NCBI GenBank assembly: GCA_002305015.1
Contig: DBPW01000033.1
Coordinates: forward strand, 40,239-104,238
Direction of reading: 5' to 3'
Source of the DNA: Bacteroidales bacterium UBA1410
GTDB lineage: Bacteria; Bacteroidota; Bacteroidia; Bacteroidales; Dysgonomonadaceae
DNA: 64,000 nucleotides
In this document: in pieces, positions 8,297 to 16,894 of the stretch
Layout: each line of letters begins with the position of its first letter
Position numbering within the stretch: position 1 is the first letter of the stretch
Notes under the pieces: model-generated
Database searches by the model: none
Seen by the model: only the letters and a program-made list of their open reading frames with translations
What the model was told of the DNA's origin: nothing
Program-made: the position numbers and the translations under genes

Positions 8297-9634
8297 ATGG
8301 AAAAAGACAAAATTAAAAACAGGATACGAAAATATATTTTGTTCTTATCCCTAACTCTCCCTGCCGGAATGCTTTTTTCTCAACAAAATTCGCTTCCTCA
8401 ACAATGGGATTTGCAAACGTGCATCGACTATGCACTGGCAAACAACATTCAGGTGAAACAGGCCGTTGCAGGAAAAGAAAGCAGCAAGGTAGATACCAAA
8501 CAGGCACGAGCAGCCCTTTTGCCTTCTTTATCGGCGTCGATCAATCAAAACCTGAGCAATTATCCTTTCCCAACAGATAACTCATCAACTTCGTCAGCAA
8601 CAGGAAGTTATGGCTTAAATGCATCGTGGCAAATATTCGATGGAGGGGTTCGTACAAACAACATCAAACAAGCGGATATAAACGATGAGATCGCCCTCTT
8701 GAACATTGAGGAAAGCAAAAACAACATCAAGCTATCCATTATCCAGAACTATCTGCAAATTCTCTATGCCGATGAAGCGGTGAAAACTTGCGAAAATGCA
8801 GTGGAATTGAGTGCTGAGCAATTGGAGAGCAATAAGGAGAAATTGAAAACCGGTACTGTAACTAAAAGCGATGTGGCACAATGGGAATCTCAACATGCAT
8901 CGGACTTATACCAACTGACCAATGCCAAAGTTACATTAGAAAACTACAAGCTTCAGCTCAAGCAACTCTTAGAGTTAGATACGTTGGAAACCATGAATAT
9001 TGTCATCATCGAGCCCGACGAAGAAGAAGTATTAACGTTGCTCCCCGATAAAAATTTCATCTACCAAACAGCAATGAATGTGATGCCGCAAATAAAAAGC
9101 AGTAAACTGGAAACGGAGTATTCAGAATTGGGAATTGCAAAAGCTAAAGCGGATTATCTGCCCAAAATAAGCCTGCAAGCAGGAGCCGTGACAGGCAACG
9201 TATACGATCATTCAATATACGATTTCGGTACACAGTTGAAGAATAATTGGAACAACACGATCGGAATTTCCGTAAGCATCCCCATTTTTTCGAATCGAGA
9301 AATAAAAAGTGCAGTAGAAAAAGCGCAAATAAATGTGGAGACATCTAAACTGAATGGATTGAGCATCCAAAAAGAGCTGCATGCCAACATCGAAACGGCT
9401 TATCTGAACGCCATCAACGCACAATCGCAATATATTGCGGCCAAAGAAAAAGTAAAAAGCAGCACGGAAAGCTATAATGTATTGGACGAACAATTTAGAT
9501 TGGGACTTCGAAACACCATCGAATTATTAACAGAAAAAAATACATTAATCAACGCTCAACATGAGTTGCTTCAAGCAAAATACATGGCTTTGTTAAGCCG
9601 AAAAGTATTGGATTACTATCAAGGTTTAATATGA
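8297..9634 (+). CDS. TolC-family outer-membrane efflux protein
   Basis: A 445-residue outer-membrane factor with a signal peptide (LFLSLTLPAGMLFSQ, cleavage near residue 30). Two OEP repeats follow (about 40-230 and 255-440) with long helical segments and typical motifs (WDLQTCIDYALANNIQVKQA, ARAALLPSLSASIN, NASWQIFDGG, KAKADYLPKISLQAG). It forms the trimeric channel-tunnel for the periplasmic adaptor and ABC transporter encoded directly downstream. It is the first gene of a six-gene co-directional run to 14759, with 22 bp to the adaptor gene. A perfect promoter lies upstream. Cargo is not evident. Confidence 0.92.
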   Translation: MEKDKIKNRIRKYILFLSLTLPAGMLFSQQNSLPQQWDLQTCIDYALANNIQVKQAVAGKESSKVDTKQARAALLPSLSASINQNLSNYPFPTDNSSTSSATGSYGLNASWQIFDGGVRTNNIKQADINDEIALLNIEESKNNIKLSIIQNYLQILYADEAVKTCENAVELSAEQLESNKEKLKTGTVTKSDVAQWESQHASDLYQLTNAKVTLENYKLQLKQLLELDTLETMNIVIIEPDEEEVLTLLPDKNFIYQTAMNVMPQIKSSKLETEYSELGIAKAKADYLPKISLQAGAVTGNVYDHSIYDFGTQLKNNWNNTIGISVSIPIFSNREIKSAVEKAQINVETSKLNGLSIQKELHANIETAYLNAINAQSQYIAAKEKVKSSTESYNVLDEQFRLGLRNTIELLTEKNTLINAQHELLQAKYMALLSRKVLDYYQGLI

Positions 9635-9656
9635 AACACGAAACAAATGCAACGCT

Positions 9657-10856
9657 ATGAAAATCAATTTAAATAAACCAAGTAAAATCGTTTTGTTGGG
9701 AATAGGTGTAGCCATCCTCGTGATATTGGGAATATCATCCTGCAAAAAGAACAAAAAAACGGAAGAAAAATGGATTACTGCTACAGTAACAAAAGAGAGC
9801 ATCTCGAACATTGTTACTTGCACAGGTACACTCGAACCGATTACCGAAGTTGAAGTAGGTACCCAAGTCAGCGGAAGAATTGAGACCATTTATGTAGATT
9901 ATAATAGCGAAGTTAAAAAAGGAGATTTACTGGCCGAAATCGATCAAACCGTGCTTTCGGCCAATCTTTCATCGGCAGAAAGTTCACTGGCATCGGCAAA
10001 AAGCCAAATGGAACTTCAAAAGAAAAACTACGAACGTTATAAAACATTGTATGAGAAACAATTGGTGAGTACCGCCGATTTCGAATCGGTGCAATATAAT
10101 TACGAAAAAGCAACAAACGACTACAACGAAAGCCTCAACAATTATCGGATAGCGCATACCAATCTGAGTTATGCAAAAATCTATTCTCCCATCGACGGCG
10201 TAGTACTAAGTCGTGAAGTTGAAGAAGGTCAAACGGTAGCAGCAAGTTTCTCGACTCCTACCCTTTTCATTATCGCAAACGATCTGACCAAAATGCGCGT
10301 CATTGCCGATGTAGATGAAGCCGATATAGGAAATGTGGTAAAAGGCCAACGTGTTACTTTCACGGTTGATGCTTATCCCGATCAAGAATTTCAGGGAGAC
10401 GTTACCGAGGTGAGACAATCTGCCACTACCACCAACAATGTGGTAACATATGAAGTGGTAATTAATGCTCCTAACCCCGATTTGAAGTTGAAACCCGGAT
10501 TGACAGCCACAGTTTCTATTTTCACCCTGGAGAAAAATGAAATATTGACCATTCCTTCTGATGCCCTAACGTTTGCACCAAAGAACGCTTCACAAACAAA
10601 TACTCAAAGCGAAAATAAGCGCACCGTCTGGGTAGTAAAGGGGGATACGATTATTCCCAAAGAAATTGAAATCGGAAGTCAGTCCGGCACACTCACCGAA
10701 GTTGTTTCCGGACTTTCGGAAGGTGAAAAAGTGGTCATCGGATCAAATTCCGGAATTATTCCTCAAAATATAGATACAACAACAAACGATCAAAATGACA
10801 GTCCGTTTATGCCAAAACCACCCGCAAGACGCAGGAATGGAGGCGGGCCAAGATAA
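9657..10856 (+). CDS. MacA-like periplasmic adaptor (HlyD/RND-MFP family)
   Basis: A 399-residue membrane-fusion protein. The N-terminal hydrophobic segment (about 10-28) ends in ISSC, so it may be either an inner-membrane anchor or a lipoprotein with Cys29. The biotinyl-lipoyl-like domain is split around a coiled-coil hairpin (about 95-165: SSAESSLASAKSQMELQKKN, NYRIAHTNLSYAKIYSPIDG). The beta-barrel domain contains VVAYPDQEF-like and LKPGLTATVSI motifs. The C-terminus is Pro/Arg-rich. It connects the MacB-type transporter to TolC. Its stop is 12 bp before the ATPase gene. Confidence 0.9.
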   Translation: MKINLNKPSKIVLLGIGVAILVILGISSCKKNKKTEEKWITATVTKESISNIVTCTGTLEPITEVEVGTQVSGRIETIYVDYNSEVKKGDLLAEIDQTVLSANLSSAESSLASAKSQMELQKKNYERYKTLYEKQLVSTADFESVQYNYEKATNDYNESLNNYRIAHTNLSYAKIYSPIDGVVLSREVEEGQTVAASFSTPTLFIIANDLTKMRVIADVDEADIGNVVKGQRVTFTVDAYPDQEFQGDVTEVRQSATTTNNVVTYEVVINAPNPDLKLKPGLTATVSIFTLEKNEILTIPSDALTFAPKNASQTNTQSENKRTVWVVKGDTIIPKEIEIGSQSGTLTEVVSGLSEGEKVVIGSNSGIIPQNIDTTTNDQNDSPFMPKPPARRRNGGGPR

Positions 10857-10868
10857 AGAAACGAAACA

Positions 10869-11633
10869 ATGGGAAAAAGAAAAATCATAGAACTTACAAA
10901 CATTAGACGCAATTTTCAAGTTGGAACCGAAACTGTTCATGCATTGAAAGGTATTTCGTTTTCCATAGAAGAGGGACAGTTTGTAACCATCATGGGAAAA
11001 TCGGGTAGTGGGAAGAGTACCTTGCTCAACATCTTGGGTTGCCTGGATACACCCACATCGGGAACTTATCTACTGGATGGTTCGTCGGTACAATCCATGA
11101 ACAAAGATCAACGGGCAAGGGTGAGAAACCGCAAAATCGGATTTGTTTTCCAAAATTACAACTTGCTGCCAAATACTACGGCAATCGAAAATGTTGAGCT
11201 GCCGCTGATGTACAATCCTGATGTGTCAACTTCGGAGCGGCAAAAAAGAGCCATCGAGGCCTTGGAGATTGTTGAGTTGGGAGATCGACTATATCACAAA
11301 AGTAACCAAATGAGTGGAGGGCAAATGCAACGTGTAGCAATTGCCCGAGCTCTGGTAAACAATCCTGCCGTTATTCTTGCCGATGAAGCCACGGGAAATT
11401 TGGATACAAGAACATCCTACAGCATTCTCAAACTGTTTCAAGAACTTCATAGAGAGCATAGAACCATCATTTTTGTGACGCACAACAATGAAATTGCCTC
11501 GTTTAGCGAACGAAATATAGTATTACGCGATGGAAAAATTATAAGCGATACCTATAACCAAACTATCCTTTCAGCAGCCGAAGCGTTGGAACGATTGCCA
11601 AAAGAGGAAAATGAAGAGGAGAAAGTAATATGA
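10869..11633 (+). CDS. MacB/LolD-type ABC transporter ATPase
   Basis: A 254-residue ATP-binding subunit with Walker A (GKSGSGKST, about residues 41-49), Q-loop (GFVFQNYNLLPN), ABC signature (MSGGQMQRVAIARAL), Walker B (VILADEAT) and a switch His (FVTHNNEI). It powers the FtsX-type permease encoded next, whose ATG overlaps this gene's stop (ATGA at 11630-11633), indicating translational coupling. The C-terminal tail after residue 225 is acidic. ATPase and permease are separate here, whereas E. coli MacB is one fused chain. Confidence 0.93.
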   Translation: MGKRKIIELTNIRRNFQVGTETVHALKGISFSIEEGQFVTIMGKSGSGKSTLLNILGCLDTPTSGTYLLDGSSVQSMNKDQRARVRNRKIGFVFQNYNLLPNTTAIENVELPLMYNPDVSTSERQKRAIEALEIVELGDRLYHKSNQMSGGQMQRVAIARALVNNPAVILADEATGNLDTRTSYSILKLFQELHREHRTIIFVTHNNEIASFSERNIVLRDGKIISDTYNQTILSAAEALERLPKEENEEEKVI

Positions 11634-12853
11634 ATTTGTCCAATTTGTTCAGAATTGCCTGGCGTGCATTGAATAAAAATAAAATGAGGGCTTTCCTTAC
11701 AATGTTGGGAATCATCATCGGGGTAGCCTCTGTGATTGCTATGCTCGCCATTGGAGAAGGGTCGAAACGAAGCATCGAAAAACAAATATCGGAAATGGGC
11801 ACCAATATGATTATGATTATGCCCTACGATAATAAAGCCGTAGGCGGCGTACGCATGAGTGCTTCAAACATACAAACACTTAAAATTAAAGATTATGAAG
11901 ATATCCGCAATAAGGCTCAATACGTAAAAGAGGTTTCACCCTATGTGAGCAGCGGAGGACAATTTATCTATCAAAACAACAATTATCCGGCAAGCATTTC
12001 CGGTGTAGCCCCGTCTTATCTTGAAATTCGTCAGTTGAAAATGAAATCGGGTCACATGTTTACCGATTCCGATGTAAAAAGATATAATAAGGTATGTGTT
12101 ATCGGTAAAACTATTGCAGACAATCTGTTTACCAAAGGCGAAGACCCGGTGGGGAAAATCATCCGTTTCAATACCGTCCCTTTTCAGGTCATTGGTGTAT
12201 TGGAAAGCAAAGGATACAATTCGATGGGAATGGATCAGGATGAAATTGTGCTGGCTCCTTATACAGCTGTACAGAAACGCATTCTGGCCATTGATTACCT
12301 GCACGGCATTTACTGCTCGGCTGAGAGTGAAGATCTGGCACCCAAAGCGGTAGAAAGCATCACTCAAATACTGGCCAAAAACCACAATATCAGCAATCCG
12401 GACGATTACGATTTCGAAATCCGTTCTCAGGAAGAATTAAGTAAGATGCTGACATCCACATCCGATATGATGTCCATCCTATTGGCATGTGTAGCAGGCA
12501 TAAGTTTACTTGTGGGTGGTATCGGAATAATGAACATCATGTATGTTTCGGTAACAGAACGAATCAAGGAAATTGGCTTGCGCATGAGCGTGGGTGCCCG
12601 AGAAAAAGACATCTTGATGCAATTTCTCATCGAATCTATTCTTATCAGCATAACGGGCGGATTGATAGGGGTAATTTTCGGATTCTTCTCCTCCTATGGC
12701 GTAAAATTCTTTGCCGGATGGCCGGTCTTCATCAAGCCGTGGAGCGTTGCACTTTCGTTTGTTGTATGTTCGGCAATCGGCATCTTTTTTGGTTGGTATC
12801 CTGCCAGAAAAGCAGCGGGACTCGATCCTATCGAAGCACTTCGGTATGAATAA
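11630..12853 (+). CDS. MacB/FtsX-type ABC permease
   Basis: A 407-residue permease. One transmembrane helix near residues 20-42 (MRAFLTMLGIIIGVASVIAML) is followed by a large MacB periplasmic core domain (about 45-255). Three C-terminal helices with the FtsX motif follow (KEIGLRMSVGAREKDILMQFLIESILIS). MacB-like transporters act as mechanotransmitters expelling periplasmic substrates (peptides, lipids, macrolides) through MacA-TolC. The ATG overlaps the ATPase stop. The histidine kinase gene begins 36 bp later, implying a transporter plus sensor unit. Confidence 0.92.
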   Translation: MNLSNLFRIAWRALNKNKMRAFLTMLGIIIGVASVIAMLAIGEGSKRSIEKQISEMGTNMIMIMPYDNKAVGGVRMSASNIQTLKIKDYEDIRNKAQYVKEVSPYVSSGGQFIYQNNNYPASISGVAPSYLEIRQLKMKSGHMFTDSDVKRYNKVCVIGKTIADNLFTKGEDPVGKIIRFNTVPFQVIGVLESKGYNSMGMDQDEIVLAPYTAVQKRILAIDYLHGIYCSAESEDLAPKAVESITQILAKNHNISNPDDYDFEIRSQEELSKMLTSTSDMMSILLACVAGISLLVGGIGIMNIMYVSVTERIKEIGLRMSVGAREKDILMQFLIESILISITGGLIGVIFGFFSSYGVKFFAGWPVFIKPWSVALSFVVCSAIGIFFGWYPARKAAGLDPIEALRYE

Positions 12854-12889
12854 AACCGACCGGCAAATAAATCAAAAAAAACCGGGAAA

Positions 12890-13993
12890 ATGAATACATT
12901 TACAGCAAAAATGAAAAAACAAAACGCAATTCCAACAGAACGCAAAGATAATGTGTTTGTTCATATCCTGGGTTGGTGCTTTGTTTTCGGTTTGCCTGCC
13001 TATTTTGCACATCGGGGCGGATTTTTCAATTGGCAAGATTTCTTTTCTTTCCTCCCGATACCGATTTCCTTTATGATTACCTTTTATGCCAACTATTTTT
13101 ATCTCACCGAACAGCTGTTGTTTAAACGAAAAATCACCGAGTTCATCCTCATAAACATCGGATTAATTATAGGAATCGCTTTGATGTTACATCTCTGGCA
13201 TGAAATGGAGCAATCTTTAATGATCTCAAAAAAATTTTCTCCACCCGGTGAAAACAAAATACCTAAAATCGCATTCATTATCCGTGATATATCCTCGCTT
13301 ACCATTGTGGCAATATTAAGCATTGCTATTAAAATCACCTTGCGTTTGTCGCAAATGCAGACAAAGCAAAAAGAAATGGAAAAAGCTATGACGGAAGCCG
13401 AGCTTAAAAATCTGAAGAGTCAGATCAATCCTCATTTTCTACTTAACACGCTGAATAATATTTATGCGCTCTCGCAATTTGATCCGCCAAAATCATCATC
13501 TGCTATTCTGGAGCTGAGCGAATTGCTCCGGTATGTATTGTATGACAATAATAAAACATATGTTCCTCTGCGAGAAGAAGTCGATTTTATCCAAAACTAC
13601 ATCAGATTGATGCAGTTAAGGCTGACAGATAATGTGAAAGTTTACACAACATTTGATATCTCAGAAAAAAACAGTGCAAGGGTTGCCCCTTTAATTTATA
13701 TTTCGCTTATAGAAAATGCCTTTAAACATGGGGTAAGCAACGATGAACCTTCTATAATCGAATTTAACTTGTCAGAAAAAGAAAATGGCGAAATTTATTT
13801 TCTTTGCAGAAACACGTATTTTCCTAAAGCCAACTCCGACAAAAGTGGAAGCGGAATCGGGTTGCAACAGGTTAAAAAACGACTCGATCTGCTTTATCCC
13901 GGACGTTATTTGTGGCATACCGAAATAGAAGACAATTTCTATACTACTATACTGATTATTAACGCTTCAAGCACTAAAAACGATGACGCTTAA
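12890..13993 (+). CDS. LytS-like sensor histidine kinase
   Basis: A 367-residue kinase with four predicted membrane helices in residues 20-160 (HILGWCFVFGLPAYFAH, FFSFLPIPISFMITFYANYF, FILINIGLIIGIALML, ISSLTIVAILSIAIKI). A coiled linker precedes the His_kinase domain with NPHFLLNTLNNIYAL (phospho-acceptor His near residue 181). A HATPase region follows (LIENAFKHGVS, GSGIGLQQVKKRLDLLY). There is no extracytoplasmic sensor domain, so the signal is probably sensed in the membrane. The last 11 bp overlap the LytTR regulator gene. The pair probably regulates the efflux genes in response to a membrane-active compound (inference from context). Confidence 0.92.
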   Translation: MNTFTAKMKKQNAIPTERKDNVFVHILGWCFVFGLPAYFAHRGGFFNWQDFFSFLPIPISFMITFYANYFYLTEQLLFKRKITEFILINIGLIIGIALMLHLWHEMEQSLMISKKFSPPGENKIPKIAFIIRDISSLTIVAILSIAIKITLRLSQMQTKQKEMEKAMTEAELKNLKSQINPHFLLNTLNNIYALSQFDPPKSSSAILELSELLRYVLYDNNKTYVPLREEVDFIQNYIRLMQLRLTDNVKVYTTFDISEKNSARVAPLIYISLIENAFKHGVSNDEPSIIEFNLSEKENGEIYFLCRNTYFPKANSDKSGSGIGLQQVKKRLDLLYPGRYLWHTEIEDNFYTTILIINASSTKNDDA

Positions 13994-14759
13994 CTGTTGG
14001 ATAGTGGACGATGAACCGTTGGCGTTGAGCCTGTTGGAATCATACGTAAACAACACACCTTTTCTGATGTTGACAGGAAAATTTTCATCAGCAAAAGCGG
14101 CAATGAAAGAAATGGAAAATCAAACACCGGATGTTATATTTCTGGATATCCAAATGCCTTATATAAATGGATTGGAATTTGCCCAAATCATTGAAGAAGA
14201 CACAAAAATCATCTTCACTACAGCCTTTAAAGACTATGCTATTGACGGATATAAAGTGAATGCTATCGATTATTTATTGAAACCTTTTTCGTATGCCAAT
14301 TTTTTAACAGCAGCCAAAAAAGCACTTACCTGGCACGAAACCGTGCAATCGAAAAACAACTCCTTGTCGAAAAAAGAAGATGCAGTGGAGGGCATCTTCG
14401 TAAAAGCCGACTACAAAATTATCCATGTGCTGTTTGAAGACATAATATATGTGGAAGGATTAAAAAATTACATTAAAATTTTTACGGAAAAACAACCTAA
14501 TCCCATCGTCACAATCATGACGATGGCAGAAATGGAGAAAGCTCTTCCTGCTGACCACTTCATCCGAATCCATCGTTCCTTCATTGTAAAGAAAAACAAA
14601 ATAGAAAGTGTCAACAAAAGTCGTTTGACAGTCAACGGAAAAGAAATTCCCATAGGCAAAACCTATAGGCAGAATTTTATGGAAAAAATTGAAAATATGA
14701 ATAGCCGTTTCTTATCGCCAAAAAACACGCCTCAAAATCACACATCGGGAGACCGGTAA
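13983..14759 (+). CDS. LytTR-family response regulator
   Basis: A 258-residue regulator. The receiver domain (about 3-120) contains acidic pocket residues (VDDEP), the phosphorylatable Asp in IFLDIQMPYINGLEF (about residue 54) and KPFSYANFL. The LytTR DNA-binding domain (about 135-240) includes FVKADYKIIHVLFEDIIYVEG, FIRIHRSFIVKKNKIESV and GKEIPIGKTYR. It pairs with the overlapping kinase gene. LytTR proteins bind paired short direct repeats; no obvious pair was identified upstream of the tolC promoter by eye. Confidence 0.93.
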   Translation: MTLNCWIVDDEPLALSLLESYVNNTPFLMLTGKFSSAKAAMKEMENQTPDVIFLDIQMPYINGLEFAQIIEEDTKIIFTTAFKDYAIDGYKVNAIDYLLKPFSYANFLTAAKKALTWHETVQSKNNSLSKKEDAVEGIFVKADYKIIHVLFEDIIYVEGLKNYIKIFTEKQPNPIVTIMTMAEMEKALPADHFIRIHRSFIVKKNKIESVNKSRLTVNGKEIPIGKTYRQNFMEKIENMNSRFLSPKNTPQNHTSGDR

Positions 14760-14814
14760 TGTTAAATATTATTTATTCAATAAATTACGACTTTTTATAC
14801 ACTCTCTTTTTTCT

Positions 14815-14822
14815 TATTTTTG
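14815..14822 (+). promoter_or_regulatory. -7 element of pyrBI
   Basis: TATTTTTG matches TAnnTTTG. It overlaps an in-frame upstream ATG at 14820, so transcription would start after that ATG. This rules it out as the pyrB start. Confidence 0.6.
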
Positions 14823-14843
14823 TGGTCGATAAAACCCACTTCA

Positions 14844-15776
14844 ATGGAAATACATCCGATGAAACCCAAAAGTCTAGTTGATATTAACGATTACGATAAG
14901 GAAGATATTTTGCGCATCCTTAATAATGCCGCTCAATTCAAAGCCAATCCCAATCGGGATTTTTTAAAAGGAAAAGTATGTGCAACGCTCTTCTTCGAAC
15001 CTTCCACGCGTACCCGTCTGAGTTTTGAAACCGCAATCAATCGCCTCAGCGGAAGGGTTATCGGTTTTTCAGACACAGCTACCAGCAGTCTGACCAAGGG
15101 TGAATCATTGAAAGATACCATAATGATAGTCAGCAATTATGCTGACCTAATCATCATGCGCCATTATTTGGAAGGATCGGCACGATATGCATCCGAAATT
15201 TCGCCCGTTCCCATTATCAACGCGGGTGACGGTTCCAATCAGCATCCCACACAAACATTGCTTGATTTGTTTTCCATTTACGAAACGCAGGGAACGCTTG
15301 AAAATCTCACCATCACCATTGTAGGCGATCTCAAATACGGTCGTGCCGTGCATTCGCTAATTGAAGGGTTGTCTTTCTTCCATCCTACCTTCAATTTTGT
15401 GGCCCCGGAAGAGCTTAAAATACCTGAAAAGTATAAAACATTTTGTGATAAAAAAGGCATTCGATACAATGAATTCTCGGATTTCTCCTCCGAAGCCATC
15501 AACAGTGCCGATATTCTGTACATGACACGCGTACAACGTGAACGTTTTACCGATCTCATGGAATACGAAAAGGTAAAAAATGTGTATGTGCTCTATAACG
15601 ATATGCTGAAAAATTCAAAAGAAAACTTGAAAGTGTTGCATCCGCTTCCTCGAGTCAAAGAAATTGACCAGGATGTGGACGATAACCCTAAAGCATATTA
15701 TTTCCAACAAGCAAGAAATGGCATGTTTACACGCCAAGCCGTAATTTGTGATCTGATGGGAATCAAGGTAGTATAA
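14844..15776 (+). CDS. pyrB: Aspartate carbamoyltransferase catalytic chain
   Basis: Condenses carbamoyl phosphate with aspartate in de novo pyrimidine synthesis. Visible motifs are the carbamoyl-phosphate site FFEPSTRTRLSFETA, HPTQTLLDL, and the C-terminal HPLPRVKEIDQDVD. The first in-frame ATG (14820) lies inside the -7 element, so I use 14844; a further ATG at 14859 (MKPKSLVDI) is equally plausible by homology to family N-termini. The gene is followed 29 bp later by pyrI, so the enzyme is the class B, allosterically regulated dodecamer. No attenuator was recognised upstream. Confidence 0.95.
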   Translation: MEIHPMKPKSLVDINDYDKEDILRILNNAAQFKANPNRDFLKGKVCATLFFEPSTRTRLSFETAINRLSGRVIGFSDTATSSLTKGESLKDTIMIVSNYADLIIMRHYLEGSARYASEISPVPIINAGDGSNQHPTQTLLDLFSIYETQGTLENLTITIVGDLKYGRAVHSLIEGLSFFHPTFNFVAPEELKIPEKYKTFCDKKGIRYNEFSDFSSEAINSADILYMTRVQRERFTDLMEYEKVKNVYVLYNDMLKNSKENLKVLHPLPRVKEIDQDVDDNPKAYYFQQARNGMFTRQAVICDLMGIKVV

Positions 15777-15805
15777 TACACAGAAAAAGATTAAATAAAA
15801 AACAT

Positions 15806-16258
15806 ATGAGAAAAGAATTACAAGTAGCTGCTCTGGAAAACGGTACTGCCATAGATCATATTCCGCCACAAGCTTTATTTAAAGTGGTATCGCTATTACA
15901 GTTGCAACAACTCAATAATCGGATTACTATCGGCAATAATCTAAGGAGCAGTAAAATAGGGAAAAAAGGCATTATTAAGGTTGCCGACAAATTTTTTGAA
16001 GAAGACGAGATCAACCGAATCGCCTTAATAGCTCCCAACGTAACACTGAATATCATAAAAGATTTTGAAGTAATCGAAAAGAAAAAAGTTACCTTACCGG
16101 ACGAAATCATCGGAATCGTAAAATGTAATAATCCGAAGTGTATTAGCAACAACGAACCGATGAAAACCCGGTTTCATATTGTCGATAAAGAGAAAGTTGA
16201 ACTGCAATGTCACTATTGCGAAATAAAAATCAAAAAAGAGGACATCATTTTGAAATGA
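15806..16258 (+). CDS. pyrI: Aspartate carbamoyltransferase regulatory chain
   Basis: A 150-residue PyrI. The N-terminal nucleotide-binding domain (ENGTAIDHIPPQALFKVVSLL, about 11-31) binds CTP/ATP effectors. The C-terminal zinc domain has four cysteines in the usual pattern (CNNPKC near residue 108 and CHYC near 137) that contacts PyrB. The length is normal. It is in operon with pyrB, and its stop overlaps the start of the flavin reductase gene (ATGA at 16255-16258). Confidence 0.95.
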   Translation: MRKELQVAALENGTAIDHIPPQALFKVVSLLQLQQLNNRITIGNNLRSSKIGKKGIIKVADKFFEEDEINRIALIAPNVTLNIIKDFEVIEKKKVTLPDEIIGIVKCNNPKCISNNEPMKTRFHIVDKEKVELQCHYCEIKIKKEDIILK

Positions 16259-16833
16259 AACAGGATTGGAAACCGGGCACAATGATTTATCCGCTTCCGG
16301 CCGTGATGGTCAGTTGCGGGAGCACTCCCGAAGAATACAATATTATCACCGTAAGCTGGGTAGGAACCATTTGCAGCAATCCACCTATGTGCTATATATC
16401 CATACGCCCCGAAAGGTTCTCGCATGATATTATCAAACGAAACAAAGAATATGTGATTAATCTTACGACGGAAGAGTTGGCAAAAGCAACTGACTGGTGC
16501 GGTGTACGTTCGGGGAAAAATTACAATAAATTCAAAGAAATGCAACTCACTCCGGGTAAAGCCACCATAGTGAATGCTCCAATTATTGAAGAAGCTCCGC
16601 TATCGATTGAATGTCGGGTAAAAGAAATTATCCCATTGGGGTCGCACGACATGTTTATATCTGAGGTGGTTAACATTAAAGCCGATGAAAAATATTTTGA
16701 TCCGAAAACCGAAAAGTTTGATCTGGAACGTACAAAACCACTTATTTATGTGCATGGAAATTATTACGGCTTAGGACGACTTATCGGAAAATTCGGCTGG
16801 AGCGTCCAAAAAAAGAAGAAAACAAAAAAGTAA
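16255..16833 (+). CDS. Flavin reductase-like FMN-binding protein
   Basis: About 192 residues starting at MKQDWKPGTMIYPLPAVMVSCG. The frame extends upstream to 16207 inside pyrI, but the ATG at 16255 overlapping the pyrI stop gives the family's usual N-terminus. Motifs of the flavin reductase-like split-barrel family are present (NIITVSWVGTICSNPPMCYISIRPERFSHDII, EYVINLTTEELAKATDWCGVRSG, IECRVKEIIPLGSHDMFISEVV). Members bind FMN and reduce flavins or other acceptors with NAD(P)H; the substrate here is unknown. Translational coupling to pyrI suggests co-expression but not necessarily a pyrimidine role. Confidence 0.85.
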   Translation: MKQDWKPGTMIYPLPAVMVSCGSTPEEYNIITVSWVGTICSNPPMCYISIRPERFSHDIIKRNKEYVINLTTEELAKATDWCGVRSGKNYNKFKEMQLTPGKATIVNAPIIEEAPLSIECRVKEIIPLGSHDMFISEVVNIKADEKYFDPKTEKFDLERTKPLIYVHGNYYGLGRLIGKFGWSVQKKKKTKK

Positions 16834-16894
16834 ACACAAACACATTAAGTTATCCGATCAAAATAAATTTCGTTACATCAATCTGTCTGAAACT

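Noticed and set aside
14820..14843. Upstream ATG of pyrB
   Set aside because: It overlaps the -7 element, so it would not be in the transcript.
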